A stretch of DNA of 64,000 nt from Ampullaceana balthica (lineage: Eukaryota; Mollusca; Gastropoda; Lymnaeidae): positions 3,452,505 through 3,516,504 of the forward strand of contig CALYLW010000016.1 in NCBI GenBank assembly GCA_944989445.1, given 5' to 3'. The notes beneath the pieces are model-generated. The model worked only from the letters and a program-made list of their open reading frames with translations. It did no database searches and was not told the origin of the DNA. Shown one piece after another: positions 20,240-35,670 of this stretch. Each line of letters starts with the position of its first letter. The stretch's first letter is position 1. The position numbers and the translations under genes are program-made.

Positions 20240-23200
20240 AATGTGTTGTTCTCACGGGACCCTCACATCACATGGAATGAATGTGTATTCGCGGGACCCT
20301 CACATCACATGGAATGAATGTGTTGTTCTCATGGGACACTTACATCACATGGAATGAATGTGTTGTTCTCACGGGAATCTTACATCACATGGAATTAATG
20401 TTTTGTTCTCATGGGACCCTCACGGGACACTAACATCACATGTAATGAATGTGTTGTTCTCACGGGACACTCACATCACATGGAATTAATGTGTTGTTCT
20501 CATGGGACCTTCACGGGACACTAACATCACATGTAATGAATGTGTTGTTCTCACGGGACAGTCACATCACATGGAATGAATGTGTTGTTCTCAAGGGACC
20601 CTGACGTGACACTAACATCAAAAGGAATGAATGTGTTGTTCTCACGGGACACTCATATCACATGGAATGAATGTGTTGTTCTCACGGGACACTCACATCA
20701 CATGGAATGAATGTGTCGTTCTCACGGGACCTTCACATCACATGGAATGAATGTGTTCTTAATACGGGACACTCATATCACATGGAATGAATGTGTTGTT
20801 CTCACGGGACACTCACATCACATGGAATGAGTGTGTTGTTCTCACGGGACACTTACATCACATTGAATGAATGTTTTGTTCTCACGGGACACTCACATCA
20901 CATGGAATGAATGATTTGTTCTCACGGGAGACTCACATCACATGGAATGAATGTGTTGTTCTCACGGGACCCTCACATCACATGGAATGAATGTGTTGTT
21001 CTCACGGGACCCTCACATCACATGGAATGAATGTTTTGTTCTCACGGGACACTTACATCACATGGAATGAATGTGTTGTTCATACGGGACACTCACATCA
21101 CATGGAATGAATGTGTTGTTAATCACGGGACCCACACATCACATGTAATGAATGTGTTGTTCTCATGGGACACTCTCATCACATGCAATGAATGTGTTGT
21201 TCTCACGGGACACTCACATCACATGGAATGAATGTGTTGTTCTCACGGGACACTCACATCACATGGAATGAATGTGTTGTTCTCACGGGACACTCATATC
21301 ACATGGAATGAATGTGTTGTTCTCACGGGAAACTCACATCACATGGAATGAATGTGTTTTTCTCACGGGATCCTCACATCACATGGAATGAATGTGTATT
21401 CGCGGGACACTCACATCACATGGAATGAATGTGTTGTTCTCATGGGACACTTACATCACATGGAATGAATGTGTTGTTCTCACGGGACACTTACATCACA
21501 TGGAATTAATGTTTTGTTCTCATGGGACCCTCACGGGACACTTACATCACATGTAATGAATGTGTTGTTCTCACGGGACACTCACATCACATGGAATTAA
21601 TGTGTTGTTCTCATGGGACCCTCACGGGACACTAACATCACATGTAATGAATGTGTTGTTCTCACGGGACACTCACATCACATGGAATGAATGTGTTGTT
21701 CTCAAGGGACCCTGACGTGACACTAACATCAAAACGAATGAATGTGTTGTTCTCACGGGACACTCATATCACATGGAATGAATGTGTTGTTCTCACGGGA
21801 CACTCATATCACATGGAATGAATGTGTTGTTCTCACGGGACACTCACATCACATGGAATGAATGTGTCGTTCTCACGGGACCTTCACATCACATGGAATG
21901 AATGTGTTCTTAATACGGGACACTCATATCACATGGAATGAATGTGTTGTTCTCACGGGACACTCACATCACATGGAATGAGTGTGTTGTTCTCACGGGA
22001 TACTTACATCACATTGAATGAATGTTTTGTTCTCACGGGACACTCACATCACATGGAATGAATGTTTTGATCTCACGGGAGACTCACATCACATGGAATG
22101 AATGTGTTGTTCTCACGGGACCCTCACATCACATGGAATGAATGTGTTGTTCTCACGGGACCCTCACATCACATGGAATGAATGTTTTGTTCTCACGGGA
22201 CACTTACATCACATGGAATGAATGTGTTGTTCATACGGGACACTCACATCACATGGAATGAATGTGTTGTTAATCACGGGACCCTCACATCACATGTAAT
22301 GAATGTGTTGTTCTCATGGGACACTCTCATCACATGCAATGAATGTGTTGTTCTCACGGGACACTCACATCACATGGAATGAATGTGTTGTTCTCACGGG
22401 ACACTCACATCACATGGAATGAATGTGTTGTTCTCACGGGACACTCATATCACATGGAATGAATGTGTTGTTCTCACGGGAAACTCACATCACATGGAAT
22501 GAATGTGTTGTTCTCACGGGACCCTCACATCACATGGAATGAATGTGTATTCGCGGGACACTCACATCACATGGAATGAATGTGTTGTTCTCATGGGACA
22601 CTTACTTCACATGGAATGAATGTGTTGTTCTCACGGGACACTTACATCACATGGAATTAATGTTTTTTTCTCATGGGACCCTCACGGGACACTTACATCA
22701 CATGTAATGAATGTGTTGTTCTCACGGGACACTCACATCACATGGAATTAATGTGTTGTTCTCATGGGACCCTCACGGGACACTAACATCACATGTAATG
22801 AATGTGTTGTTCTCACGGGACACTCACATCACATGGAATGAATGTGTTGTTCTCAAGGGACCCTGACGTGACACTAACATCAAAACGAATGAATGTGTTG
22901 TTCTCACGGGACACTCATATCACATGGAATGAATGTGTTGTTCTCACGGGACACTCATATCACATGGAATGAATGTGTTGTTCTCAGAGGAATTTCACAT
23001 CACATAGAATGAATGTGTTGTTCTCACGGGACACTCACATCAAATGGAATGAATGTGTTGATCTCACGGGACACTCACATCACATGGAATGAATGTGTCG
23101 TTCTCACGGGACCTTCACATCACATGGAATGAATGTGTTCTTAATACGGGACACTCATATCACATGGAATGAATGTGTTGTTCTCACGGGACACTTACAT

Positions 23201-23920
23201 CACATTGAATGAATGTTTTGTTCTCACGGGACACTCACATCACATGGAATGAATGTTTTGTTCTCACGGGAGACTCACATCACATGGAATGAATGTGTTG
23301 TTCTCACGGGACCCTCACATCACATGGAATGAATGTGTTGTTCTCACGGGACCCTCACATCACATGGAATGAATGTTTTGTTCTCACGGGACACTTACAT
23401 CACATGGAATGAATGTGTTGTTCTCACGGGAAACTCACATCACATGGAATGAATGTGTTGTTCTCACGGGACCCTCACATCACATGGAATGAATGTGTTC
23501 TCGCGGGACACTCACATCACATGGAATGAATGTGTTGTTCTCATGGGACACTTACATCACATGGAATTAATGTGTTGTTCTCATGGGACCATCACGGGAC
23601 ACTATTTCACATGTAATGAATGTGTTGTTCTCACGGGACACTCACATCACATGGAATGAATGTGTTGTTCTCACGGGACCCTGACGTGACACTAACATCA
23701 AAAGGAATGAATGTGTTGTTCTCACGGGACACTCATATCACATGGAATGAATGTGTTGTTCTCACGGGACACTCATATCACATAGAATGAATGTGTTGTT
23801 CTCACGGGAATTTCACATCACATAGAATGAATGTGTTGTTCTCACGGGACACTCACATCAAATGGAATGAATGTGTTGTTCTCACGGGACACTCACATCA
23901 CATGGAATGAATGTGTCGTT
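20240..23920 (+). repeat. Higher-order repeat of ~1151 bp within the satellite
   Basis: Rare variants recur at a fixed distance. ATGTGTATTCGCGGGA lies at 20281, 21392 and 22543 (spacings 1111 and 1151). AATACGGGA after TTCTT lies at 20761, 21912 and 23143 (1151 and 1231). The departures from 1151 are -40 and +80, exactly one unit lost and two gained. Confidence 0.9.
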
Positions 23921-26900
23921 CTCACGGGACCTTCACATCACATGGAATGAATGTGTTGTTCATACGGGACACTCATATCACATGGAATGAATGTGTTGTT
24001 CTCACGGGACACTCACATAAAATGGAATGAGTGTGTTGTTCCCACGGGACACTCACATCACATTGAATGAATGTTTTGTTCTCACGGGACACTCACATCA
24101 CATGGAATGAATGTGTTGCTCTCACGGGAGACTCACATCACATGGAATGAATGTGTTGTTCTCACGGGACCCTCACATCACATGGAATGAATGTGTTGTT
24201 CATACGGGACACTCATATCACTTGGAATGAATGTGCTGTTCTCATGGGACCCTCACGGGACACTAACATCACATGGAATGAATGTGTTGTTCTCACGCGA
24301 CCCTGACGGGACACTAACATCAAAAGGAATGAATGTGTTGTTCTCACGGGACACTTACATCACATGTAATGAATGTGTTGTTCTCACGGGACACTCACAT
24401 CACATTGAATGAATGTGTTGTTCTCACGGGACACTCACATCACATGGAATGAATGTGTTGTTCTCATGGGACCCTCACGGGACACTAACATCACATGGAA
24501 TAAATGTGTTGTTCTCACGGGACCCTGACGGGACACTAACATCAAAAGGAATGAATGAGTTGTTCTCACGGGTACTTACATCACATGGAATGAATGTGTT
24601 GTTCATACGGGACACTTACATCACATGTAATGATTGTGTTGTTCTCGCGCGACACTCACATCACATGGAATGAATGTTTTGTTCTAACGGGACACTTACA
24701 TCACATGTAATGAATGTGTTGTTCTCACGGGACCCTCACATCACATGGAATTAATGTTTTGTTCTCACGGGACACTTACATCACATGGAATGAATGTGTT
24801 TATCTCACGGGACCCTCACATCACATGGAATGAATATGTTGTTCTCATGGGACCCTCACATCACATGGAATGAATGTTTAGTTTTCACGGGACACTTACA
24901 TCACATGGAATGAATGTGTTGTTCTTACGGGACCCGCACATCACATGGAATGAATGTGTTGTTCTCACGGGACCCTCACATCACATGGAATGAATGTGTT
25001 GTTCTCACGGGACAATCATTTCACATGGAATGAATGTAATGTTCTCACGGGATACTCACATCACATGGAATGAATGTGTTGTTCATACGGGACACTCACA
25101 TCACATGGAATGAATGTGTTGTTCTCACGGGACACTCACATCACATGGAATGAATGTGTTGTTCTCACGGGACACTCACATCACATGCAATGAATGTGTT
25201 GTTCTAACGGGACACTTACATCACATGGAATGAATGTGTTGTTCTCACGGAACACTCACATCGCATGGAATGAATGTGTTGTTGTCACGGGACACTCACA
25301 TCACATGGAATGAATGTGTTGTTCTCACGGGACACTCACATCACATGCAATGAATGTGTTGTTCTCACGGGACACTTACATCACATGGAATGAATGTGTT
25401 GTTCTCACGGGACACTCACATCACATGGAATGAATGTGTTGTTCTCACGGGACACTCACATCACATGGAATGAATGTGTTGTTCTCATGGGTCACTCACA
25501 TCACATGGAATGAATGTGCTGTTCTCACGGGACATTAACATCACATGGAATGAATGTGTTGTTTTCACGGGACACTCACATCACATGGAATGAATGTGTT
25601 GTTCTCATGGGTCACTCACATCACATGGAATGAATGTTTTGTTCTCACAGGACAATTAGATCACATGGAATTAATGTTTTGTTCTCATGTGACCCTCACG
25701 GGACACTAACATCACATGGAATGAATGCGTTGTTCTTACGGGACCCTCAAATCATATTGAATTAATGTGTTGTTCTCATGGGACCTTCACGGGACACAAA
25801 CATCACATGTAATGAATGTGTTGTTCTCACGGGACACTCACATCACATGGATGAATGTGTTGTTCTCACGGGACCCTGACGGGACACTAACATCAAAAGG
25901 AATGAATTTGCTGTTCTCACGGGACACTCATATCACATGGAATGAATGTGTTGTTCTCACGGGAAACTCACATCACATGGAATGAATGTGTTGTTCTCAC
26001 GGGACCCTCACATCACATGGAATAAATGTGTTGTTCTCGCGGGACACTCACATCACAAGGAATGAATGTGTTGTTCTCATGGGACACTCACATCACATGG
26101 AATGAATGTGTTGTTCATACGGGACACTCACATCACATGGAATAAATGTGTTGTTCTCACGGGACACTAACATCAAAAGGAATGAATGTGTTGTTCTCAC
26201 GGGACACTTACATCACATGGAATGAATGTGTTGTTCTCACGGGATACTCACATCACATGGAATGAATGTGTATGTTCTCATGGGTCACTCACATCACATG
26301 GAATGAATGTGTTGTTCTCACGGGAAACTTACATAACATGGAATGAATGTTTTGTTCTCATGTGACCCTCACGGGACACTAACATCACATGTAATGAATG
26401 TGTTGTTCTCACGGGACACTCACATCACATGGAATGAATGTGTTGTCATGGGACCCTCACGGGACACTAACATCACATGTAATGAATGTGTTGTTCTTAC
26501 GGGACACTCACATCACATGGAATGAATATGTTGTTCTCACGGGACCCTGACGGGACATTAACATCAAAAGGAATGAATGTGTTGTTCTCACGGGACACTC
26601 ACATCAGATGGAATTAATGTGTTGTTCTCACGGGACCCTGACGGGACACTAACATCACATGTAATGAATGTGTTGCTCTCACGGGACACTCACATCACAT
26701 GGAATGAATGTGTTGTTCTCACGGGACCCTCATATCACATGGAATGAATGTGTTGTTCTCATGGGACCCTCACATCACATGGAATGAATATGTTGTTCTC
26801 ACGGGTTCCCTCACATCACATGGAATGAATGTTTTGTTTTCACGGGACACTTACATCACATGGAATGAATGTGTTGTTCTCACGGGACCCTCACATCACA

Positions 26901-29900
26901 TGGAATGAATGTGTTGTTCTCACGGGACCCTCACATCACATGGAATGAATGTGTTGTTCTCACTGGACAATCATATCACATGGAATAAATGTGTTGTTCT
27001 CACGGGACCCTCACATCACATGGAATGAATGTGTTGTTCTCATGGGACACTCACATCACATGGAATGAATGTGTTGTTCTCACGGGACACTCACATCATA
27101 TGGAATGAATGTGTTGTTCATACGGGACAATCATATCACATGGAATAAATGTGTTGTTCTCACGGGATACTCACATCACATGGAATGAATGTGTTGTTCT
27201 CATGGGACACTCACATCACATGGAATGAATGTGTTGTTCATCACGGGACACTCACATCACATGGAATGAATGTGTTGTTCTCACGGGACACTCACATCAC
27301 ATGGAATGAATGTGTTGTTCTCACGGGACACTCACATCACATGCAATGAATGTGTTGTTCTCACGGGACACTTACATCACATGGAATGAATGTGTTGTTC
27401 TCACGGGACACTCACATCACATGGAATGAATGTGTTGTTCTCACGGGACACTCACATCACATGGAATGAATGTGTTGTTCTCACGGGACACTCACATCAC
27501 ATGCAATGAATGTGTTGTTCTCACGGGACACTCACATCACATGGAATGAATGTGTTGTTCTCTCGGGACACTCACATCACATGGAATGAATGTGTTGTTC
27601 TCACGGGACACTCACATCACATGGAATGAATGTGTTGTTCTCACGGGACACTCACATCACATGGAATGAATGTGTTGTTCTCATGGGACACTCACATCAC
27701 ATGGAATGAATGTGTTGTTCTCACGGGACACTAACATCACATGGAATGAATGTGTTGTTCTCACGGGACACTCACATCACATGGAATGAATGTGTTGTTC
27801 TCATGGGTCACTCACATCACATGGAATGAATGTGTTGTTCTCACAGGACACTTAGATCACATGGAATTAATGTTTTGTTCTCATGGGACCCTCACGGGAC
27901 ACTAACATCACATGGAATGAATGCGTTGTTCTTACGGGATCCTCACATCATATGGAATGAATGTGTTGTTCTCATGGGACCCTCACGGGACACAAACATC
28001 ATTTGGAATTAATGTGTTGTTCTCATGGGACCCTCACGGGACACAAACATCACATGCAATGAATGTGTTGTTCTCACGGGACACTCACATCACATGGAAT
28101 GAATGTGTTGTTCTCACGGGACCCTGACGGGACACTAACATCAAAAGGAATGAATGTGTTGTTCTCACGGGACACTCATATCACATGGAATGAATGTGTT
28201 GTTCTCACGGGAAACTCACATCACATGGAATGAATGTGTTGTTCTCACGGGACCCTTACATCACATGGAATAAATGTGTTGTTCTCAGCGGGACACTCAC
28301 ATCACAAGGAATGAATGTGTTGTTCTCCTGGGACACTCACATCACATGGAATGAATGTGTTGTTCATCACGGGACACTCTACATCACATGGAATGAATGT
28401 GTTGTTCATCACGGGACACTCACATCACATGGAATGAATGTGTTGTTCTCACGGGACACTCACATCACATGGAATGAATGTGTTGTTCTCACGGGACACT
28501 TACATCACATGGAATGAATGTGTTGTTCTCACGGGACACTCACATCACATGGATGAATGTGTTGTTCTCACGGGACACTCACATCACATGGAATGAATGT
28601 GTTGTTCTCACGGGACCCTCACATCACATGGAATAAATGTGTTGTTCTCACGGGACACTCACATCACATGGAATGAATGTGTTGTTCTCATGGGACACTC
28701 ACATCACATGGAATGAATGTGTTGTTCATCACGGGACACTCTCATCACATGGAATGAATGTGTTGTTCATACGGGACACTCACATCACATGGAATGAATG
28801 TGTTGTTCTCACGGGACACTCACATCACATGGAATGAATGTGTTGTTCTCACGGGACACTTACATCACATGGAATGAATGTGTTGTTCTCACGGGATACT
28901 CACATCACATGTAATGAATGTGTTGTTCTCATGGGACACTCACATCACATGGAATGAATGTGTTGTTCTCACGGGACACTCACATCACATGGAATGAATG
29001 TTTTGTTCTCATGTGACCCTCACGGGACACTAACATCACATGTAATGAATGTGTTGTTCTCACGGGACACTCACATCACATGGAATGAATGTGTTGTCAT
29101 GGGACCCTCACGGGACACTAACATCACATGTAATGAATGTGTTGTTCTCTACGGGACACTCACATCACATGGAATGAACATGTTGTTCTCACGGGACCCT
29201 GACGGGACATTACATCAAATGGAATGAATGTGTTGTTCTCACGGGACACTCACATCACATGGAATGAATGTGTTGTCCTCACGGGAGGGACCCTGACGGG
29301 ACACTAACATCACATGTAATGAATGTGTTGTTCTCACGGGACACTCACATCACATGGAATGAATGTGTTGTTCTCACGGGACCCTCACATCACATGGAAT
29401 GAATGTGTTGTTCATCACGGGACACTCATATCACATGGAATGAATGTGTTGTTCTCATGGGACCCTCACGGGACACTAACATCACATGGAATGAATGTGT
29501 TGTTCTCACGCGACCCTGACGGGACACTAACATCACAAGGAATGAATGTGTTGTTCTCACGGGACACTTACATCACATGGAATGAATGTGTTGTTCTCAC
29601 GGGACACTCACATCACATTGAATTAATGTGTTGTTCTCACGGGACACTCACATCACATGGAATGAATGTGTTGTTCTCATGGGACCACTCACGGAATGAT
29701 GTGTTCTCACGGGACACTCACATCACATGGAATGAATGTGTTGTTCTCACGGGACCCTGACGGGACACTAACATCAAAATGGAATGAATGTGTTGTTCTC
29801 ACGGGTCACTTACATCACATGGAATGAATGTGTTGTTCATCACGGGACACTCACATCACATGGAATGAATGTGTTGTTCTCACGGGACACTCACATCACA

Positions 29901-31139
29901 TGGAATGAATGTGTTGTTCTCAACGGGTCACTCACATCACATGTAATGAATGTGTTGTTCTCACGGGACACTCACATCACATGGAATGAATGTGTTGTTC
30001 TCACGGGACACTTACATCACATGGAATGAATGTGTTGTTTCTCACGGGACCCTCACATCACATGGAATGAATGTGTTGTTCTCACGGGACCCTCACATCA
30101 CATGGAATGAATGTTTTGTTCTCACGGGACACTTACATCACATGGAATGAATGTGTTGTTCTCACGGGACCCTCACATCACATGGAATGAATGTGTTGTT
30201 CTCACGGGACCCTCACATCACATGGAATGAATGTGTTGTTCTCACTGGGACAATCATATCACATGGAATGAATGTGTTGTTCTCACGGGACCCTCACATC
30301 ACATGGAATGAATGTGTTGTTCTCATGGGACACTCACATCACATGGAATGAATGTGTTGTTCTCACGGGACCCTCACATCATATGGAATGAATGTGTTGT
30401 TCATACGGGACAATCATATCACATGGAATAAATGTGTTGTTCTCACGGGATACTCACATCACATGGAATGAATGTGTTGTTCTCATGGGACACTCACATC
30501 ACATGGAATGAATGTGTTGTTCATACGGGACACTCACATCACATGGAATGAATGTGTTGTTCTCACGGGACACTCACATCACATGGAATGAATGTGTTGT
30601 TCTCACGGGACACTCACATCACATGCAATGAATGTGTTGTTCTCACAGGGACACTTACATCACATGGAATGAATGTGTTGTTCTCACGGACACTCACATC
30701 ACATGGAATGAATGTGTTGTTCTCACGGGACACTCACATCACATGGAATGAATGTGTTGTTCTCACGGGACACTCACATCACATGCAATGAATGTGTTGT
30801 TCTCACGGGACACTTACATCACATGGAATGAATGTGTTGTTCTCTCGGGACACTCACATCACATGGAATGAATGTGTTGTTCTCGCGGGACACTCACATC
30901 ACATGGAATGAATGTGTTGTTCTCACGGGACACTCACATCACATGGAATGAATGTGTTGTTCTCATGGGTCACTCACATCATATGGAATGAATGTGTTGT
31001 TCTCACGGGACACTTACATCACATGGAATGAATGTGTTGTTCTCACGGGACACTCACATCACATGGAATGAATGTGTTGTTCTCATGGGTCACTCACATC
31101 ACATGGAATGAATGTGTTGTTCTCACAGGACACTTAGAT

Positions 31140-34100
31140 CACATGGAATTAATGTTTTGTTCTCATTGGACCCTTACGGGACACTAACACCACATGTAAT
31201 GAATGTGTTGTTCTCACGGGACACCCACATCACATGGAATTAAAGTGTTGTTCTCATGGGACCCTCACGGGACACTAACATCACATGTAATTAATGTGTT
31301 GTTCTCACGGGACACTCACATCACATGGAATGAATCTGTTGTTCTCACGGGACCCTGACGGGACACTAACATCAAAAGGAATGAATGTGTTGTTTTAATG
31401 GGACACTCATATCACATGGAATGAATGTGTTGTTCTCACGGGAAACTCACATGACATGGAATGAATGTGTTGTTCTCACGGGACCCTCACATCACATGGA
31501 ATGAATGTGTTGTTCTCGCGGGACACTCACGTCACATGGAATGAATGTGTTGTTCTCATGGGACACTCACATCACATGGAATGAATGTGTTCTTCATACG
31601 GGACACTCACATCACATGGAATGAATGTGTTGTTCATACGGGACACTCACATCACATGGAATGAATGTGTTGTTCTCACGGGACACTTACATCACATGGA
31701 ATGAATGTGTTGTTCTCACGGGACACTAACATCAAAAGGAATGAATGTGTTGTTCTCACGGGACACTTACATAACATGGAATGAATGTGTTGTTCTCACG
31801 GGACCCTCACATCACATGGAAAGAATGTGTTTGTTTTCACGGGACACTTACATCACATGGAATGAATGTGTTGTTCTCACGGGACCCTCACATCACATGG
31901 AATGAATGTGTTGTTCTCACGGGACACTCACATCACATGGAATGAATGTGTTGTTCTCACTGGACACTCACATCACATGGAATGAATGTGTTGTTCTCAC
32001 GGGACACTCACATCACATGGAATGAATGTGTTGTTCTCACGGGACACTCACATCACATGGAATGAATGTGTTGTTCTCACGGGACCCTCACATCATATGG
32101 AATGAATGTGTTGTTCATCACGGGACACTCATATCACATGGAATGAAATGTGTTTTTCTCACGGGATACTCACATCACATGGAATGAATGTGTTGTTCTC
32201 ACGGGACACTCACATCACATGGAATGAATGTGTTGTTCATCACGGGACACTCACATCACATGGAATGAATGTGTTGTTCTCACGGGACACTCACATCACA
32301 TGGAATGAATGTGTTGTTCTCACGGGACACTCACATCACATGCAATGAATGTGTTGTTCTCACGGGACACTCACATCACATGGAATGAATGTGTTGTTCT
32401 CACGGACACTCACATCACATGGAATGAATGTGTTGTTCTCACGGGACACTCACATCACATGGAATGAATGTGTTGTTCTCACGGGACACTCACATCACAT
32501 GCAATGAATGTGTTGTTCTCACGGGACACTTACATCACATGGAATGAATGTGTTGTTCTCATCGGGACACTCACATCACATGGAATGAATGTGTTGTTCT
32601 CGCGGGACACTCACATCACATGGAATGAATGTGTTGTTCTCACGGGACACTCACATCACATGGAATGAATGTGTTGTTCTCATGGGACACTCACATCACA
32701 TGGAATGAATGTGTTGTTCTCACGGGACACTTACATCACATGGAATGAATGTGTTGTTCTCACGGGACACTCACATCACATGGAATGAATGTGTTGTTCT
32801 CATGGGTCACTCACATCACATGGAATGAATGTGTTGTTCTCACAGGGACACTTACATCACATGGAATTAATGTTTTGTTCTCATTGGACCCTTACGGGAC
32901 ACTAACACTCACATGTAATGAATGTGTTGTTCTCACGGGACACCCACATCACATGGAATTAAAGTGTTGTTCTCATGGGACCCTCACGGGACACTAACAT
33001 CACATGTAATTAATGTGTTGTTCTCACGGGACACTCACATCACATGGAATGAATCTGTTGTTCTCACGGGACCCTGACGGGACACTAACATCAAAAGGAA
33101 TGAATGTGTTGTTTTAATGGGACACTCATATCACATGGAATGAATGTGTTGTTCTCACGGGAAACTCACATCACATGGAATGAATGTGTTGTTCTCACGG
33201 GACCCTCACATCACATGGAATGAATGTGTTGTTCTCGCGGGACACTCACATCACATGGAATGAATGTGTTGTTCTCATGGGACACTCACATCACATGGAA
33301 TGAATGTGTTCTTCATCACGGGACACTCACATCACATGGAATGAATGTGTTGTTCATCACGGGACACTCACATCACATGGAATGAATGTGTTGTTCTCAC
33401 GGGACACTTACATCACATGGAATGAATGTGTTGTTCTCACGGGACACTCACATCAAATGGAATGAATGTGTTGTTCTCACGGGACACTTACATCACATGG
33501 AATGAATGTGTTGTTCTCACGGGACACTCACATCACATGGAATGAATGTGTTGTTCTCATGGGTCACTCACATCACATGGAATGAATGTGTTGTTCTCAC
33601 GGGACACTTACATCACATGGAATGAATGTTTTGTTCTCATGTGACCCTCACGGGACACTAACATCACATGTAATGAATGTGTTGTTCTCACGGGACACTC
33701 ACATCACATGGAATGAATGTGTTGTTCTCATGGGACCCTCACGGGACACTAACATCACATGTAATGAATGTGTTGTTCTCACGGGACACTCACATCACAT
33801 GTAATGAATGTGTTGTTCTCACGGGACACTCACATCACATGGAATGAATGTGTTGTTCTCACGGGACCCTGACGGGACACTAACATCAAAAGGAATGAAT
33901 GTGTTGTTCTCACGGGACACTCACATCACATGGAATGAATGTGTTGTTCTCACGGGACACTCACATCACATGGAATGAATGTGTTGTTCTCACGGGACAC
34001 TCACATCACATGGAATGAATGTGTTGTTCTCACGGGACCCTCACATCACATGGAATGAATGTGTTGTTCTCACGGGACACTCACATCACATGGAATGAAT

Positions 34101-34600
34101 GTGTTGTTCTCACGGGACACTCACATCACATGGAATGAATGTGTTGTTCTCACGGGACACTCACATCACATGGAATGAATGTGTTGTTCTCACGGGACAC
34201 TCACATCACATGGAATGAATGTGTTGTTCTCACGGGACCCTCACATCACATGGAATGAATGTGTTGTTCTCACGGGACACTCACATCACATGGAATGAAT
34301 GTGTTGTTCTCACGGGACACTCACATCACATGGAATGAATGTGTTGTTCTCATGGGACACTCACATCACATGGAATGAATGTGTTGTTCTCACGGGACAC
34401 TCACATCACATGGAATGAATGTGTTGTTCTCACGGGACACTCACATCACATGGAATGAATGTGTTGTTCTCACGGGACACTCACATCACATGGAATGAAT
34501 GTGTTGTTCTCACGGGACACTCACATCACATGGAATGAATGTGTTGTTCTCACGGGACACTCACATCACATGGAATGAATGTGTTGTTCTCACGGGACAC
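31140..34600 (+). repeat. Higher-order repeat of ~1719 bp within the satellite
   Basis: Three rare variants each recur 1719 bp apart: TAAAGTGTTG at 31241 and 32960, GAATCTGTT at 31332 and 33051, GTTTTAATGG at 31392 and 33111. So a block of about 43 units was duplicated as one piece. Confidence 0.88.
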
Positions 34601-35670
34601 TCACATCACATGGAATGAATGTGTTGTTCTCACGGGACACTCACATCACATGGAATGAATGTGTTGTTCTCACGGGACACTCACATCACATGGAATGAAT
34701 GTGTTGTTCTCACGGGACACTCACATCACATGGAATGAATGTGTTGTTCTCACGGGACACTCACATCACATGGAATGAATGTGTTGTTCTCACGGGACAC
34801 TCACATCACATGGAATGAATGTGTTGTTCTCACGGGACACTCACATCACATGGAATGAATGTGTTGTTCTCACGGGACACTCACATCACATGGAATGAAT
34901 GTGTTGTTCTCACGGGACACTCACATCACATGGAATGAATGTGTTGTTCTCACGGGACACTCACATCACATGGAATGAATGTGTTGTTCTCACGGGACAC
35001 TCACATCACATGGAATGAATGTGTTGTTCTCACGGGACACTCACATCACATGGAATGAATGTGTTGTTCTCACGGGACACTCACATCACATGGAATGAAT
35101 GTGTTGTTCTCACGGGACACTCACATCACATGGAATGAATGTGTTGTTCTCACGGGACACTCACATCACATGGAATGAATGTGTTGTTCTCACGGGACAC
35201 TCACATCACATGGAATGAATGTGTTGTTCTCACGGGACACTCACATCACATGGAATGAATGTGTTGTTCTCACGGGACACTCACATCACATGGAATGAAT
35301 GTGTTGTTCTCACGGGACACTCACATCACATGGAATGAATGTGTTGTTCTCACGGGACACTCACATCACATGGAATGAATGTGTTGTTCTCACGGGACAC
35401 TCACATCACATGGAATGAATGTGTTGTTCTCACGGGACACTCACATCACATGGAATGAATGTGTTGTTCTCACGGGACACTCACATCACATGGAATGAAT
35501 GTGTTGTTCTCACGGGACACTCACATCACATGGAATGAATGTGTTGTTCTCACGGGACACTCACATCACATGGAATGAATGTGTTGTTCTCACGGGACAC
35601 TCACATCACATGGAATGAATGTGTTGTTCTCACGGGACACTCACATCACATGGAATGAATGTGTTGTTCT
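34361..35670 (+). repeat. Homogeneous block of identical 40-bp units
   Basis: About 32 successive units show no visible difference, unlike the diverged left part. A similar block lies at about 37320-38295. Either these expanded recently or assembly consensus flattened them. Confidence 0.85.
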
